NCBI RefSeq assembly: GCF_003026365.1
Contig: NZ_PYOM01000014.1
Span: 87,492 to 151,491, forward strand
Origin: Photobacterium angustum
GTDB lineage: Bacteria > Pseudomonadota > Gammaproteobacteria > Enterobacterales > Vibrionaceae
Length of the DNA: 64,000 nucleotides
Direction: 5' to 3'
Below, piece by piece: positions 41,591-49,516 of this stretch. A program made the position numbers and the translations under genes. Under the pieces are notes generated by a model. That model did not search any database, was not told the DNA's origin, and worked only from the letters and a program-made list of their open reading frames with translations. How positions within the stretch are numbered: the first letter of the stretch is position 1; the number at the start of each line of letters is the position of its first letter.

Positions 41591-41905
41591 TTAATTCGTT
41601 CGTATATTTTCAGCAAATAACGCCAAATGCCACTTTTTGCCACTACGGCTTAAAGTAACACTACTTTCAGAAACATTTGTCAAAGTGTACCCATTAACGC
41701 GTTCGCCAATACTGACCACTTGACCACTTAAAATCACCGAGCACTGCTTACCATCGCAAATAATACTTTGTAACTGTGGCAATCGTGCTTTTGCTTGGCT
41801 TGTTTTAGTTTTACTCGCCACCCAACCTAATGGTGCAGTAGGATCTTGAGCTGCATAAGCATCGAAGGCGCATACACTTAAAAGTAAAGCTGCCATCCAT
41901 GTCAT
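41591..41905 (-). CDS. mshK: MSHA biogenesis protein MshK
   Basis: This is a 104-residue exported protein (signal peptide MTWMAALLLSVCAFDAYA) with the DPTAPLGW start and VNGYTLTNVSESSVTLSRSGK motif. The latter resembles the inner-membrane GspC/PilP-type HR domain that contacts the secretin. I start at ATG 41905, preceded by GGTGG, just after the mshJ stop; a start 11 codons upstream would place basic residues before the signal peptide and overlap mshJ. Confidence 0.85.
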   Translation of the reverse strand: MTWMAALLLSVCAFDAYAAQDPTAPLGWVASKTKTSQAKARLPQLQSIICDGKQCSVILSGQVVSIGERVNGYTLTNVSESSVTLSRSGKKWHLALFAENIRTN

Positions 41906-41909
41906 TTTC

Positions 41910-42545
41910 TTATCCACCAATAAAGTCCTTACTTTCACCTAAGGTGTACACTTCAAGTTCCACCTTTGCCCATGGATACTCATCAACCTGATAACTCAGG
42001 CTTCGCCAATAGTATTTAACCGGTAACGCTTCTAATTTATTTAAGTAATTCACCACATCAAAGTAACGCCCTTTGAACGTTAAACGAATGGGGTGAACAA
42101 AGTATCCCTGTTGATCACCACTCACTAATTGAGATGACGGTAATGACGTCATTGACTCTAATTTTAATGCCGAGCTATGACGTAGAACTTGCTCTAATAA
42201 ATCTGCCATTTGAACTGGCGTGATCAAACTACCAATTTTTGCTTCTAGCACTTGTTGTAAGGCTTTATCTTCTTGCCGATATTGTGCCAATTTTTGGTTG
42301 ATCGCTTTATCCGGATCTTGCTGTAATTTTCTATTCGCAACAATCAATTGATTCTTTGCGGTGATCATATCGTTTTGGGTGTCCATCAATGCCATTTTAA
42401 CCGTTTGTGATGTCACCATTTGTGGCTCAATAATTAGCATATAGCCAATAAACAAGATGCCAAACCAACCTGTGATCGCAATTAACCATTGCTCACGAAC
42501 AGACAAAGCAGCAAATCGCTGACTTAGCTCATCCCACTTGATCAT
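41910..42545 (-). CDS. mshJ: MSHA biogenesis protein MshJ
   Basis: This is a 211-residue bitopic protein of the PilO/GspM kind: cytoplasmic N-terminus, one membrane helix (about 20-40, WLIAITGWFGILFIGYMLII), a coiled-coil stretch and a ferredoxin-like periplasmic domain (FKGRYFDVVNYLNKLEALP). It overlaps mshI by 4 bases. It probably forms the alignment complex with MshI. Confidence 0.88.
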   Translation of the reverse strand: MIKWDELSQRFAALSVREQWLIAITGWFGILFIGYMLIIEPQMVTSQTVKMALMDTQNDMITAKNQLIVANRKLQQDPDKAINQKLAQYRQEDKALQQVLEAKIGSLITPVQMADLLEQVLRHSSALKLESMTSLPSSQLVSGDQQGYFVHPIRLTFKGRYFDVVNYLNKLEALPVKYYWRSLSYQVDEYPWAKVELEVYTLGESKDFIGG

Positions 42546-44017
42546 TGTTCGCTCCCCTTAATGCTTTTACGCTCAGCCTGTAACTGAAAGGTCACGACAT
42601 TTTTATCATTACGACCCAATGACATCATTTGGAAACGACGTTCAGCTAAAGATGGATAAGTTTTAAATGCCCCTACCCAGCGAGGAACAGCATCAGGGTT
42701 ACGTGCTAATCCACTTAAATCCATTGAAGTACCTGAGACATAAATCTGTTGAACCGAGATATCACCACTCGCCGCATCAGCTAATTGCTGCAACAATCCA
42801 GCATAACCAACCTTTAAGCTATCATCATGCTCTTCAATGACTTTAAGCGTGGCACGCTTTGCCGCGATTTCTTTTTCAAGCTCATGAGCTTGATTCTCTT
42901 TTAGAGGATCCGACAACAATGCGGCAACTTGTACTCGGGCATGATCCAGTTTTTGTTGCTCAGCACTTAAGAGCGATGATTGTGTCGCTAATTTTTTTTG
43001 CTCAATCGTGTTCTGCCATGCATTCCAACCCGCCCACATCGCGAAAATAGCAATAAGTGCCACCCAACTTGCAACGATATTGGTTAATGTCATCCACTGC
43101 TTAGTTGGCAGTAAATTGTCAGAATATAAATTGATTATCGCGTTTTTAGGCCGCTGTAATGCCGCCCAGCCTAAACGCGCAGCATTAGTGTCAAGTAAAG
43201 GATCAACCTCTTTAATCGCCTCTACACTGATATTTAGACGTTTATTTAATTCATCAGCTAAAGCTTGATTATCTTCGTTATCACAACTAATGATCAGCTG
43301 ACTAATTGGATTATTACGTAACTGAGCACTAATAAAATCTAATGAACGCTGTAATTCAAGTGCTAAATTGTCCAGCTGAAAACCACCACCATCTAGTGCT
43401 TGGCGATCAAACAACGGTAAAGAAAAGCCACGTAATTGACGTTGAAAACACAGCATTTGTTCATTAAATGCGGTTAACTGCAGATTACCATCAACATCAG
43501 CATGGAGAATAAGTTGGCTACGATTAGGATCAGAAAAGCGACTCCATGCAATATCTTCTGTTGTGATATCAGAGACACGGCAGCCACAGTCATGGCACGC
43601 TAAAACAACCTGAGTGATCAGTTGTTTTGATGCGACAAAAACCTGTAAACGATCTTTTGCTGTTGCAGGAAAACCATCAGCGACTAATTCAGACGGCGAC
43701 TCATTGACTAAATCTTTGACTAAAAAAGGCAGTGCGGTTGAAAGTTCATCAATACCCACTTCTGGTTTATCAATCACTAAGCTTTGATATAAACCATGTC
43801 CTAGTACTAATTTTAAATCGGTACCTGAAAGTTGGTATTGTGTAATCAAGTTGCGTGCAGCATCGCTCCAATCTGAAACATTAGAGACACCCATACGATC
43901 AACAATAAAATGTTCAGTTTTCGCTTGGACAAGGACAACCGTGTCGGTATAGAAAACCAAAGCAGCAGAGGGTTGAAAACTTGCTCGCTGAAAAAGCTTA
44001 GAGAATACGTATTTCAT
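42542..44017 (-). CDS. mshI: MSHA biogenesis protein MshI
   Basis: This is a 491-residue protein that looks like a fusion of an actin-like cytoplasmic domain (PilM/GspL-type, residues about 1-290) with a PilN-type part. The latter has one membrane helix (about 315-335, NIVASWVALIAIFAMWAGW), a coiled coil and a periplasmic domain. It is the first gene of the mshIJKLMNEGFB series. About 170 AT-rich bases separate it from csrD. Confidence 0.88.
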   Translation of the reverse strand: MKYVFSKLFQRASFQPSAALVFYTDTVVLVQAKTEHFIVDRMGVSNVSDWSDAARNLITQYQLSGTDLKLVLGHGLYQSLVIDKPEVGIDELSTALPFLVKDLVNESPSELVADGFPATAKDRLQVFVASKQLITQVVLACHDCGCRVSDITTEDIAWSRFSDPNRSQLILHADVDGNLQLTAFNEQMLCFQRQLRGFSLPLFDRQALDGGGFQLDNLALELQRSLDFISAQLRNNPISQLIISCDNEDNQALADELNKRLNISVEAIKEVDPLLDTNAARLGWAALQRPKNAIINLYSDNLLPTKQWMTLTNIVASWVALIAIFAMWAGWNAWQNTIEQKKLATQSSLLSAEQQKLDHARVQVAALLSDPLKENQAHELEKEIAAKRATLKVIEEHDDSLKVGYAGLLQQLADAASGDISVQQIYVSGTSMDLSGLARNPDAVPRWVGAFKTYPSLAERRFQMMSLGRNDKNVVTFQLQAERKSIKGSEQ

Positions 44018-44186
44018 AATCGACCAGAAAAAGGCTATACATCCTGTATGATGCTCTTTATTTATAAGGTTAGCAGCAGTTAATTACCTTCCCAATGATA
44101 TACGATAAAATTATTGATAAACATCACTTAATTAATACAGTTTAAAAAACATTGAATTTATTAAAATAAAACAAAGAGTTAATTTT

Positions 44187-46106
44187 TTATAAAATTACAT
44201 CTTCTTTAGCAAATAGACGACCTTGACCTGCAGAAACGCCCAATTGTTTTAATATTTCCCATTCTTTCTCGGTTTCAACGCCCACAGCAATAATTTGAAC
44301 ATTTGAGTCATCACAAGCGCCTAACATACTTCTTACAAAAAGCTGATTTTCTTGTCGTTTATTAATATCTCTCACAAGTCCTCGGTGCAATTTAAGGTAA
44401 TTAACTTTTACTTCTTTAACATAATGTGTACTTACAATAGTGCGTCCTGCTTGATCAACAGCTAGCTTGCATCCAAGTCCTACTAATTTTTTTAATACCG
44501 GACGTAAGGCATCAAGATTTTTGACTAATTGGCTTTCAGATACTTCAAATACTATATGGCTCATTAATGGTCGTGGCATTTGTAATAATTCATTGAACAA
44601 CCATTTGGTAAAAGATTTATCTAATAATGAATAAGCACTAATATTTATTGAGTAAACTTCTGGCGTTAATTCTCTTTTTAATAACGTTAATATCTGATTA
44701 ATGACAGCACGATCAAAACGTTGATTAAATCCGACTTGATTAACAACAGGCATAAAGTATGACGCTTTGATCAGCTCTCTATGTTCATCTTTAATGCGTG
44801 CAAGTATTTCACGACTGATCACAGTCTTATTCTCGGCATTGAAAATAGGCTGCTGATATAACAAAGGACCGCCATGGGTTAAAATCCGATCAAACAGCGT
44901 TCGCCAACGCACACTGCCTCGATCATCTTCATAATGGCTTTCTTTAGTAAAACGATTCCAACTGTTTGAACCTTGTAACTGCGAACTACGTAATGCGATA
45001 TCAGCTTCATCCATAATACGACCTCGGCGCTCTCCACCTTGGAAGTGCGTTACGCCAATATGACACCAATTGTCTCGCTCCGTCGATAATGGCGGAGACA
45101 AACGTTCGAGCGCATTTAATAATTGATTAATAAAAAGTTTAATTTCTTTTGCTGATTGTTGTGGGATCAAAATTGCGAATTCAGCATCGTAGTAACGCGA
45201 TAACATGGTGTCTGGGAAGCGCTGAATAAAATTAGACAGAATAATACTGACATCTTGGATAAACTCATCAGCAATTACTCTCCCTTCTTCAGCGACCACT
45301 TCATCCCAATCAGCTAAGCGTAACAAGATCACTGAGCCTTGATTATCAGGCTCTTGTAGCATGGACTTTAAGCGGCTATCAAACAAGATACGATTAGCAG
45401 CACCTGTAAGTTGATCAAGAAAGGTATGGGTACGAATAAAGGTATCAAAGCGGCTACGCTCTTGACGGGCGTCTTTCAGTTCTTTAATTAATTGATCCAT
45501 GGCTAAACTTGCTGTGCCAGGCCATTCATGATCATCACCCACCGCATAATCATCAACCTTGCCGGCTAAAATCATTCTTCCTCGCGTTTCTAATAATTCA
45601 GAACCACGTAATTGCAGTTTTAACCAACGTACCCCTTGTATTAAACCGAAAATAACAATGCCGAGAGCTAAACTAATAAATGACATCGCGCCTAGCGAAT
45701 AAGTAAATTCCGCATAAGGTGGAATAGATTCAATTGTCACTTTGTACTGAGGGTTTAATTGAAGCTGATATTCACTGTCATACAGAATATTAGGATCAGT
45801 GATCGACTCCATACTTTTATAGGCGTACACCACGCCATGTGGACTCGTTACCGTTAACGCGGTGACATTACTTGATTTTAATAGTTTGGGTAGCCAACGA
45901 GATAATGATGCGCCACCTTGAGGATCAGCAAGCTCTTGATCAATGACTTCAACCACACCGTTTAAATAATGGGTTAAGTAATCCTGCCCAAGCTTACGAA
46001 AACTCAATGCACCGCCGATAAAGATAACGAAGATGGCACAAATAACAATCATTGTAACAAAAGCAACTAACCGATTAGTTAACTTCATCCCTGAGGCTTT
46101 TCTCAT
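44187..46106 (-). CDS. csrD: RNase E specificity factor CsrD (MshH)
   Basis: CsrD targets the Csr small RNAs for RNase E decay. The 639-residue protein has two N-terminal membrane helices (about 17-35 and 140-160) flanking a periplasmic loop. A HAMP-like segment, a GGDEF-type domain and an EAL-type domain follow. Both signatures are degenerate: the GGDEF position reads YYDAEFA and the EAL position reads REILARI. Cyclic-di-GMP turnover is therefore not expected. The gene is called mshH in Vibrio and sits at the head of the msh cluster. The first ATG has AGGA 4 bases upstream. Confidence 0.92.
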   Translation of the reverse strand: MRKASGMKLTNRLVAFVTMIVICAIFVIFIGGALSFRKLGQDYLTHYLNGVVEVIDQELADPQGGASLSRWLPKLLKSSNVTALTVTSPHGVVYAYKSMESITDPNILYDSEYQLQLNPQYKVTIESIPPYAEFTYSLGAMSFISLALGIVIFGLIQGVRWLKLQLRGSELLETRGRMILAGKVDDYAVGDDHEWPGTASLAMDQLIKELKDARQERSRFDTFIRTHTFLDQLTGAANRILFDSRLKSMLQEPDNQGSVILLRLADWDEVVAEEGRVIADEFIQDVSIILSNFIQRFPDTMLSRYYDAEFAILIPQQSAKEIKLFINQLLNALERLSPPLSTERDNWCHIGVTHFQGGERRGRIMDEADIALRSSQLQGSNSWNRFTKESHYEDDRGSVRWRTLFDRILTHGGPLLYQQPIFNAENKTVISREILARIKDEHRELIKASYFMPVVNQVGFNQRFDRAVINQILTLLKRELTPEVYSINISAYSLLDKSFTKWLFNELLQMPRPLMSHIVFEVSESQLVKNLDALRPVLKKLVGLGCKLAVDQAGRTIVSTHYVKEVKVNYLKLHRGLVRDINKRQENQLFVRSMLGACDDSNVQIIAVGVETEKEWEILKQLGVSAGQGRLFAKEDVIL

Positions 46107-46261
46107 AACATCCTAACTCTACACACTATTATTCAAATCAACTTACTATCATCAGTTACAACTTATATAGTAGAGCACTATTATGAAGTGTTTTTCATTT
46201 TAAGGTTAATATATCAACTATATCATTCCATCATGCGCTATTTTCATTTAACGAGATACGT

Positions 46262-46284
46262 TACATTGAGCAAAACACAATGTA
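46262..46284. promoter_or_regulatory. Dyad, candidate LysR-type operator
   Basis: A perfect 7-base inverted repeat, TACATTG / CAATGTA, with a 9-base spacer lies about 60 bases upstream of the LysR-family gene, in the region divergent to csrD. It contains the T-N11-A pattern typical of LysR-type binding sites. Autoregulation is the simplest reading. Confidence 0.45.
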
Positions 46285-46344
46285 TCGCGTAATGAAACAA
46301 TCAATCTCGTATTATGCGTGATAGGAACAAGGAAGGTTATCATC

Positions 46345-47214
46345 ATGGACTGGATCACCTGCACTAAAAGCTTTGTTGCTGTAATCCAACAAGGATCGCT
46401 TTCTCAAGCCGCTAACTCTCTTGATATATCAAACTCAGCCTTATCAAAACGCTTATCTTGGCTTGAACAACAGCTTGGCGTCCCTTTATTAAAACGTACA
46501 ACCCGCCATTTATCACTCACTGATGCTGGAGATGTTTTTTTTCAGCGAAGTCAGACTTTATTAGATCATTGGCAACAGCTGATCACCGAAACGACGGCAA
46601 CTAATGAAGAGATGAGTGGCACATTACATGTTGGCGCCCCATTAAGTACGGGAAGCCATTTTTTGATTAATATTATTGCCGCGTTTTGTCAGCGATACCC
46701 CAATATCAATATTACGCTTCACACCATCACGCCAGGACAATTACCTGATTTAAATCTCGACATTATTATTTGTAGTGAAATCGATAATTTTAACTCTGCC
46801 AGTTATATCGCCACCCCCCTATTTTCAGATAATGCGAGATTTTACGCCTCCCCAACTTATTTAGAACAATATGATCCTATTGAGTCACCAGAGCAACTGA
46901 CACAACATAATTGCTTACTACTAAATCAGCATCATATCCATGAATATGCCTTCGATAATGGCTTAACGCTACGCTTACAAGGTAATTTCACTACCTCAAA
47001 TCCAGAAATTTTAATCGCAAGTGCCGTCGAACATATGGGGCTAATATTAATCTCACCACAAAACGTACAACGAGAGTTAGCCCATGGTTTACTGATCCCT
47101 GTTTTAACACACTTACAACTGCCCCAACAGACAACATTTGCCTACTACCTTAAGTTGAACTATCAACACACTAAAACGAAATGTTTTATTGATTTCATTA
47201 AAAAAAGCGCCTGA
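46345..47214 (+). CDS. LysR-family transcriptional regulator
   Basis: This is a 289-residue regulator. The N-terminal winged helix-turn-helix (about 1-60) contains FVAVIQQGSLSQAANSLDIS and LSKRLSWLEQQLGVPLLKRTTRHLSLTDAG. The C-terminal LysR substrate-binding domain is of the type seen in the CrgA/DsdC-like subgroup. The start is the ATG with AAGGAAGG upstream; an in-frame GTG nine codons earlier is unlikely. It is divergent from csrD and convergent with ssb. Target genes cannot be inferred, because no metabolic gene is adjacent. Confidence 0.88.
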   Translation: MDWITCTKSFVAVIQQGSLSQAANSLDISNSALSKRLSWLEQQLGVPLLKRTTRHLSLTDAGDVFFQRSQTLLDHWQQLITETTATNEEMSGTLHVGAPLSTGSHFLINIIAAFCQRYPNINITLHTITPGQLPDLNLDIIICSEIDNFNSASYIATPLFSDNARFYASPTYLEQYDPIESPEQLTQHNCLLLNQHHIHEYAFDNGLTLRLQGNFTTSNPEILIASAVEHMGLILISPQNVQRELAHGLLIPVLTHLQLPQQTTFAYYLKLNYQHTKTKCFIDFIKKSA

Positions 47215-47233
47215 CTTATCATTCTCAAGATAT

Positions 47234-47259
47234 AAAAAAAGCAGCGTTAAACGCTGCTT
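47234..47259. terminator. Terminator shared by ssb and the LysR gene
   Basis: The stem AAGCAGCGT / ACGCTGCTT has a 3-base loop. On the minus strand it is followed by seven T, which makes a strong terminator for ssb. The plus-strand tail (CTTG) is weak. Confidence 0.85.
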
Positions 47260-47290
47260 CTTGATATTCAATCATTCTTTTATGCAGGAT

Positions 47291-47845
47291 TTAGAACGGG
47301 ATATCGTCATCAAAATCCATTGGTGGCTCATTATACTGCTGCTGAGGCTGTTGAGGTGCCTGTTGCTGTGGTGCAGATTGTTGCTGAGGCGCGTAGTTCT
47401 GTTGAGGAGCAGGCGCTGAAGCAGGTTGCTGAGGCTGACCCCAGTTATTGTTTTGCTGTTGGCCACCCATTTGCGCTTGACCGCCTTGGTTTTGACGACC
47501 ACCAAGCATTTGCATAGTACCGTTAAAGCCTTGAACAACCACTTCAGTTGTGTACTGATCTTGACCTTGCTGGTTCTGCCATTTACGCGTCTGTAATTGA
47601 CCTTCAATGTATACCTGTGAACCTTTACGTAAGTATTCACCAGCAACTTCTGCCAACTTACCGTATAAAGCAACGCGGTGCCATTCGGTTTTTTCACGCT
47701 GCTCGCCAGTATTTTTATCACGCCATGATTCTGATGTCGCAATAGTAATGTTTGCTACTGCACCGCCATTTGGCATGTAACGAACTTCAGGATCATTTCC
47801 TAAGTTACCGACTAAGATAACCTTATTTACGCCACGACTGGCCAT
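47291..47845 (-). CDS. ssb: Single-stranded DNA-binding protein
   Basis: SSB coats single-stranded DNA and recruits repair and replication proteins. The 184-residue protein has an N-terminal OB fold ([20 protein letters not shown], then [15 protein letters not shown]). A Gln/Pro/Ala-rich linker of about 65 residues and the acidic tip DFDDDIPF for partner binding follow. The Gln-rich linker also creates long spurious open frames on the opposite strand. In Vibrio ssb sits between csrD/mshH and galU, as here. Confidence 0.97.
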   Translation of the reverse strand: MASRGVNKVILVGNLGNDPEVRYMPNGGAVANITIATSESWRDKNTGEQREKTEWHRVALYGKLAEVAGEYLRKGSQVYIEGQLQTRKWQNQQGQDQYTTEVVVQGFNGTMQMLGGRQNQGGQAQMGGQQQNNNWGQPQQPASAPAPQQNYAPQQQSAPQQQAPQQPQQQYNEPPMDFDDDIPF

Positions 47846-48084
47846 AGTTCACTCCAAATCTGATAGCGTACTATTGGTTTCTAATAGCCGCTTATTGAAA
47901 GTTTATACTCAATCGCGCAGTTTATCACGCTAGTAGAATTTTTACATAGTCCAAGTACAACGCAATAAAAGCAGCTATCACAATTTCAGCGGATATCAGC
48001 GAAAAATCGTTACCTCAACAACCACAACATGCTGTATTTATTCAAGTCTGTCAATTTTCTGATACTCTAGCAAATTAACTCGCT

Positions 48085-48378
48085 ATGCTATATCGAAATA
48101 AAATAATATTTGTAAGAATCAAAGAGGATAACAAGTTAGAAGATGGCTTCCATACCTATGCCACTGAATGGGATGACAATGAAGTGCGTTTCTATTACGA
48201 CGGGAAGCTGTATCACACTCAGCAACGTAACGGTGAAGCGTGGCCATTTAATAAGCCTATGTACTTAATTTTAAACTTGGCTATCGGCGGTGGCTGGGGT
48301 GGTCAACAAGGTATTGATGACTCGATCTTCCCACAGAAATTCTTAATTGATTACGTTCGCGTCTACGATCTGAAATAA
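48085..48378 (+). pseudogene. Remnant of a family 16 glycoside hydrolase
   Basis: This is the C-terminal part of a GH16 endo-beta-glucanase (laminarinase-like). The open frame holds about 80 residues that match the family end: DGFHTYATEWDDNEVRFYYDG, a WPFNKPMYLILNLAIGGG segment and a terminal IDYVRVYDLK. The catalytic ExDxxE strand, which lies upstream of this part in intact enzymes, is absent. The bases before it (47846-48084) contain no matching piece. The first 22 codons look like random sequence read in frame. I call it a decayed fragment, not a functional gene. Confidence 0.8.
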
Positions 48379-48514
48379 CAAGCTTTAAAGTCACAAATAA
48401 TGAAGCCTTTCGCATTAAAAAAGAAAGGTGTTCTATTTACTGATATATGCATTAAGTCTCTAATAATATAGCAGTATAAAACGTGATAACTCTACATACA
48501 TACTAGGATGTACC

Positions 48515-49387
48515 ATGATTAAAAAATGTCTCTTCCCTGCCGCTGGCTACGGCACACGCTTTTTACCAGCAACCAAATCAATGCCAAAAGAAATGATGCC
48601 AGTGGTCAACAAACCACTAATTGAATACGGTGTTGATGAAGCGATCCAAGCGGGTATGAACCGTATTTGTATCGTGACTGGCCGCGGTAAAAACACCCTA
48701 ATGGATCACTTCGATAAGAACTATGAGCTTGAGCATCAAATCAGCGGTACTAACAAGGAAGAGCTATTAGTTGATATCCGCGACATCATTGATTCAGCCT
48801 ACTTCACTTACATTCGTCAGCGCGAAATGAAAGGCTTAGGCCATGCAATCCTAACGGGCCGTGAACTTGTCGGTAACGAACCATTTGCAGTAGTCCTTGC
48901 CGATGATCTTTGTGTAACAGATGAAGAGCAACAAGGTGTACTTGCGCAAATGGCTGAGCTGTATAAGCAATTTCGCTGCTCCATTGTCGCGGTTGAAGAA
49001 GTGCCAGAAGAAGAGACCCACAAGTACGGTGTGATTTCAGGTCAAATGTTACGTGACGATTTATTCCGTGTTGATAACATGGTTGAGAAACCAGAGCCTG
49101 GTACTGCGCCAAGTAACCTAGCAATTATTGGTCGTTACATTCTAACTCCAGATATCTTTGATATTATTGAGCAAACCGAACCAGGTAAAGGCGGTGAAAT
49201 TCAAATTACCGATGCGCTGATGCAGCAAGCACAAACAGGCTGTGTATTAGCATATAAGTTTAAAGGTAAACGTTTTGACTGTGGTAGCGTTGAAGGCTAT
49301 ATCGATGCAACTAACTATTGTTTTGAACATGTTTACAAAAAAGGTAAACACAAAGAGTTGGCACAACAGCAAACTGGCAAGAAATAA
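48515..49387 (+). CDS. galU: UTP-glucose-1-phosphate uridylyltransferase GalU
   Basis: GalU makes UDP-glucose for LPS core, capsule and exopolysaccharide. The 290-residue protein has the nucleotidyltransferase motif GYGTRFLPATKSMPKEM at residues 9-25. It also has the VEKPEPGTAPSNLAIIGRYIL block and the conserved FDCGSVEGY. AGGA lies just upstream of the ATG. A terminator follows. Confidence 0.97.
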   Translation: MIKKCLFPAAGYGTRFLPATKSMPKEMMPVVNKPLIEYGVDEAIQAGMNRICIVTGRGKNTLMDHFDKNYELEHQISGTNKEELLVDIRDIIDSAYFTYIRQREMKGLGHAILTGRELVGNEPFAVVLADDLCVTDEEQQGVLAQMAELYKQFRCSIVAVEEVPEEETHKYGVISGQMLRDDLFRVDNMVEKPEPGTAPSNLAIIGRYILTPDIFDIIEQTEPGKGGEIQITDALMQQAQTGCVLAYKFKGKRFDCGSVEGYIDATNYCFEHVYKKGKHKELAQQQTGKK

Positions 49388-49393
49388 CCACAC

Positions 49394-49421
49394 AATCCCG
49401 CTTACCCGCGGGATTTTTTTT
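49394..49421 (+). terminator. galU terminator
   Basis: The stem AATCCCGC / GCGGGATT with a 6-base loop is followed by a run of eight T, 7 bases after the galU stop. Confidence 0.92.
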
Positions 49422-49516
49422 ATCCATTTTACTGTGTTTTTAATCAGTATTTTTTGCTCATTATGATCGACTGTGGAATACTAACCGTTCAATAAAATAA
49501 AAGAATTATCACTGAT

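Noticed and set aside
47272..47742. Long open frames on both strands over ssb
   Set aside because: They are shadows caused by the Gln/Pro-rich codons of the ssb linker; the ssb frame encodes a clear OB fold and acidic tip.
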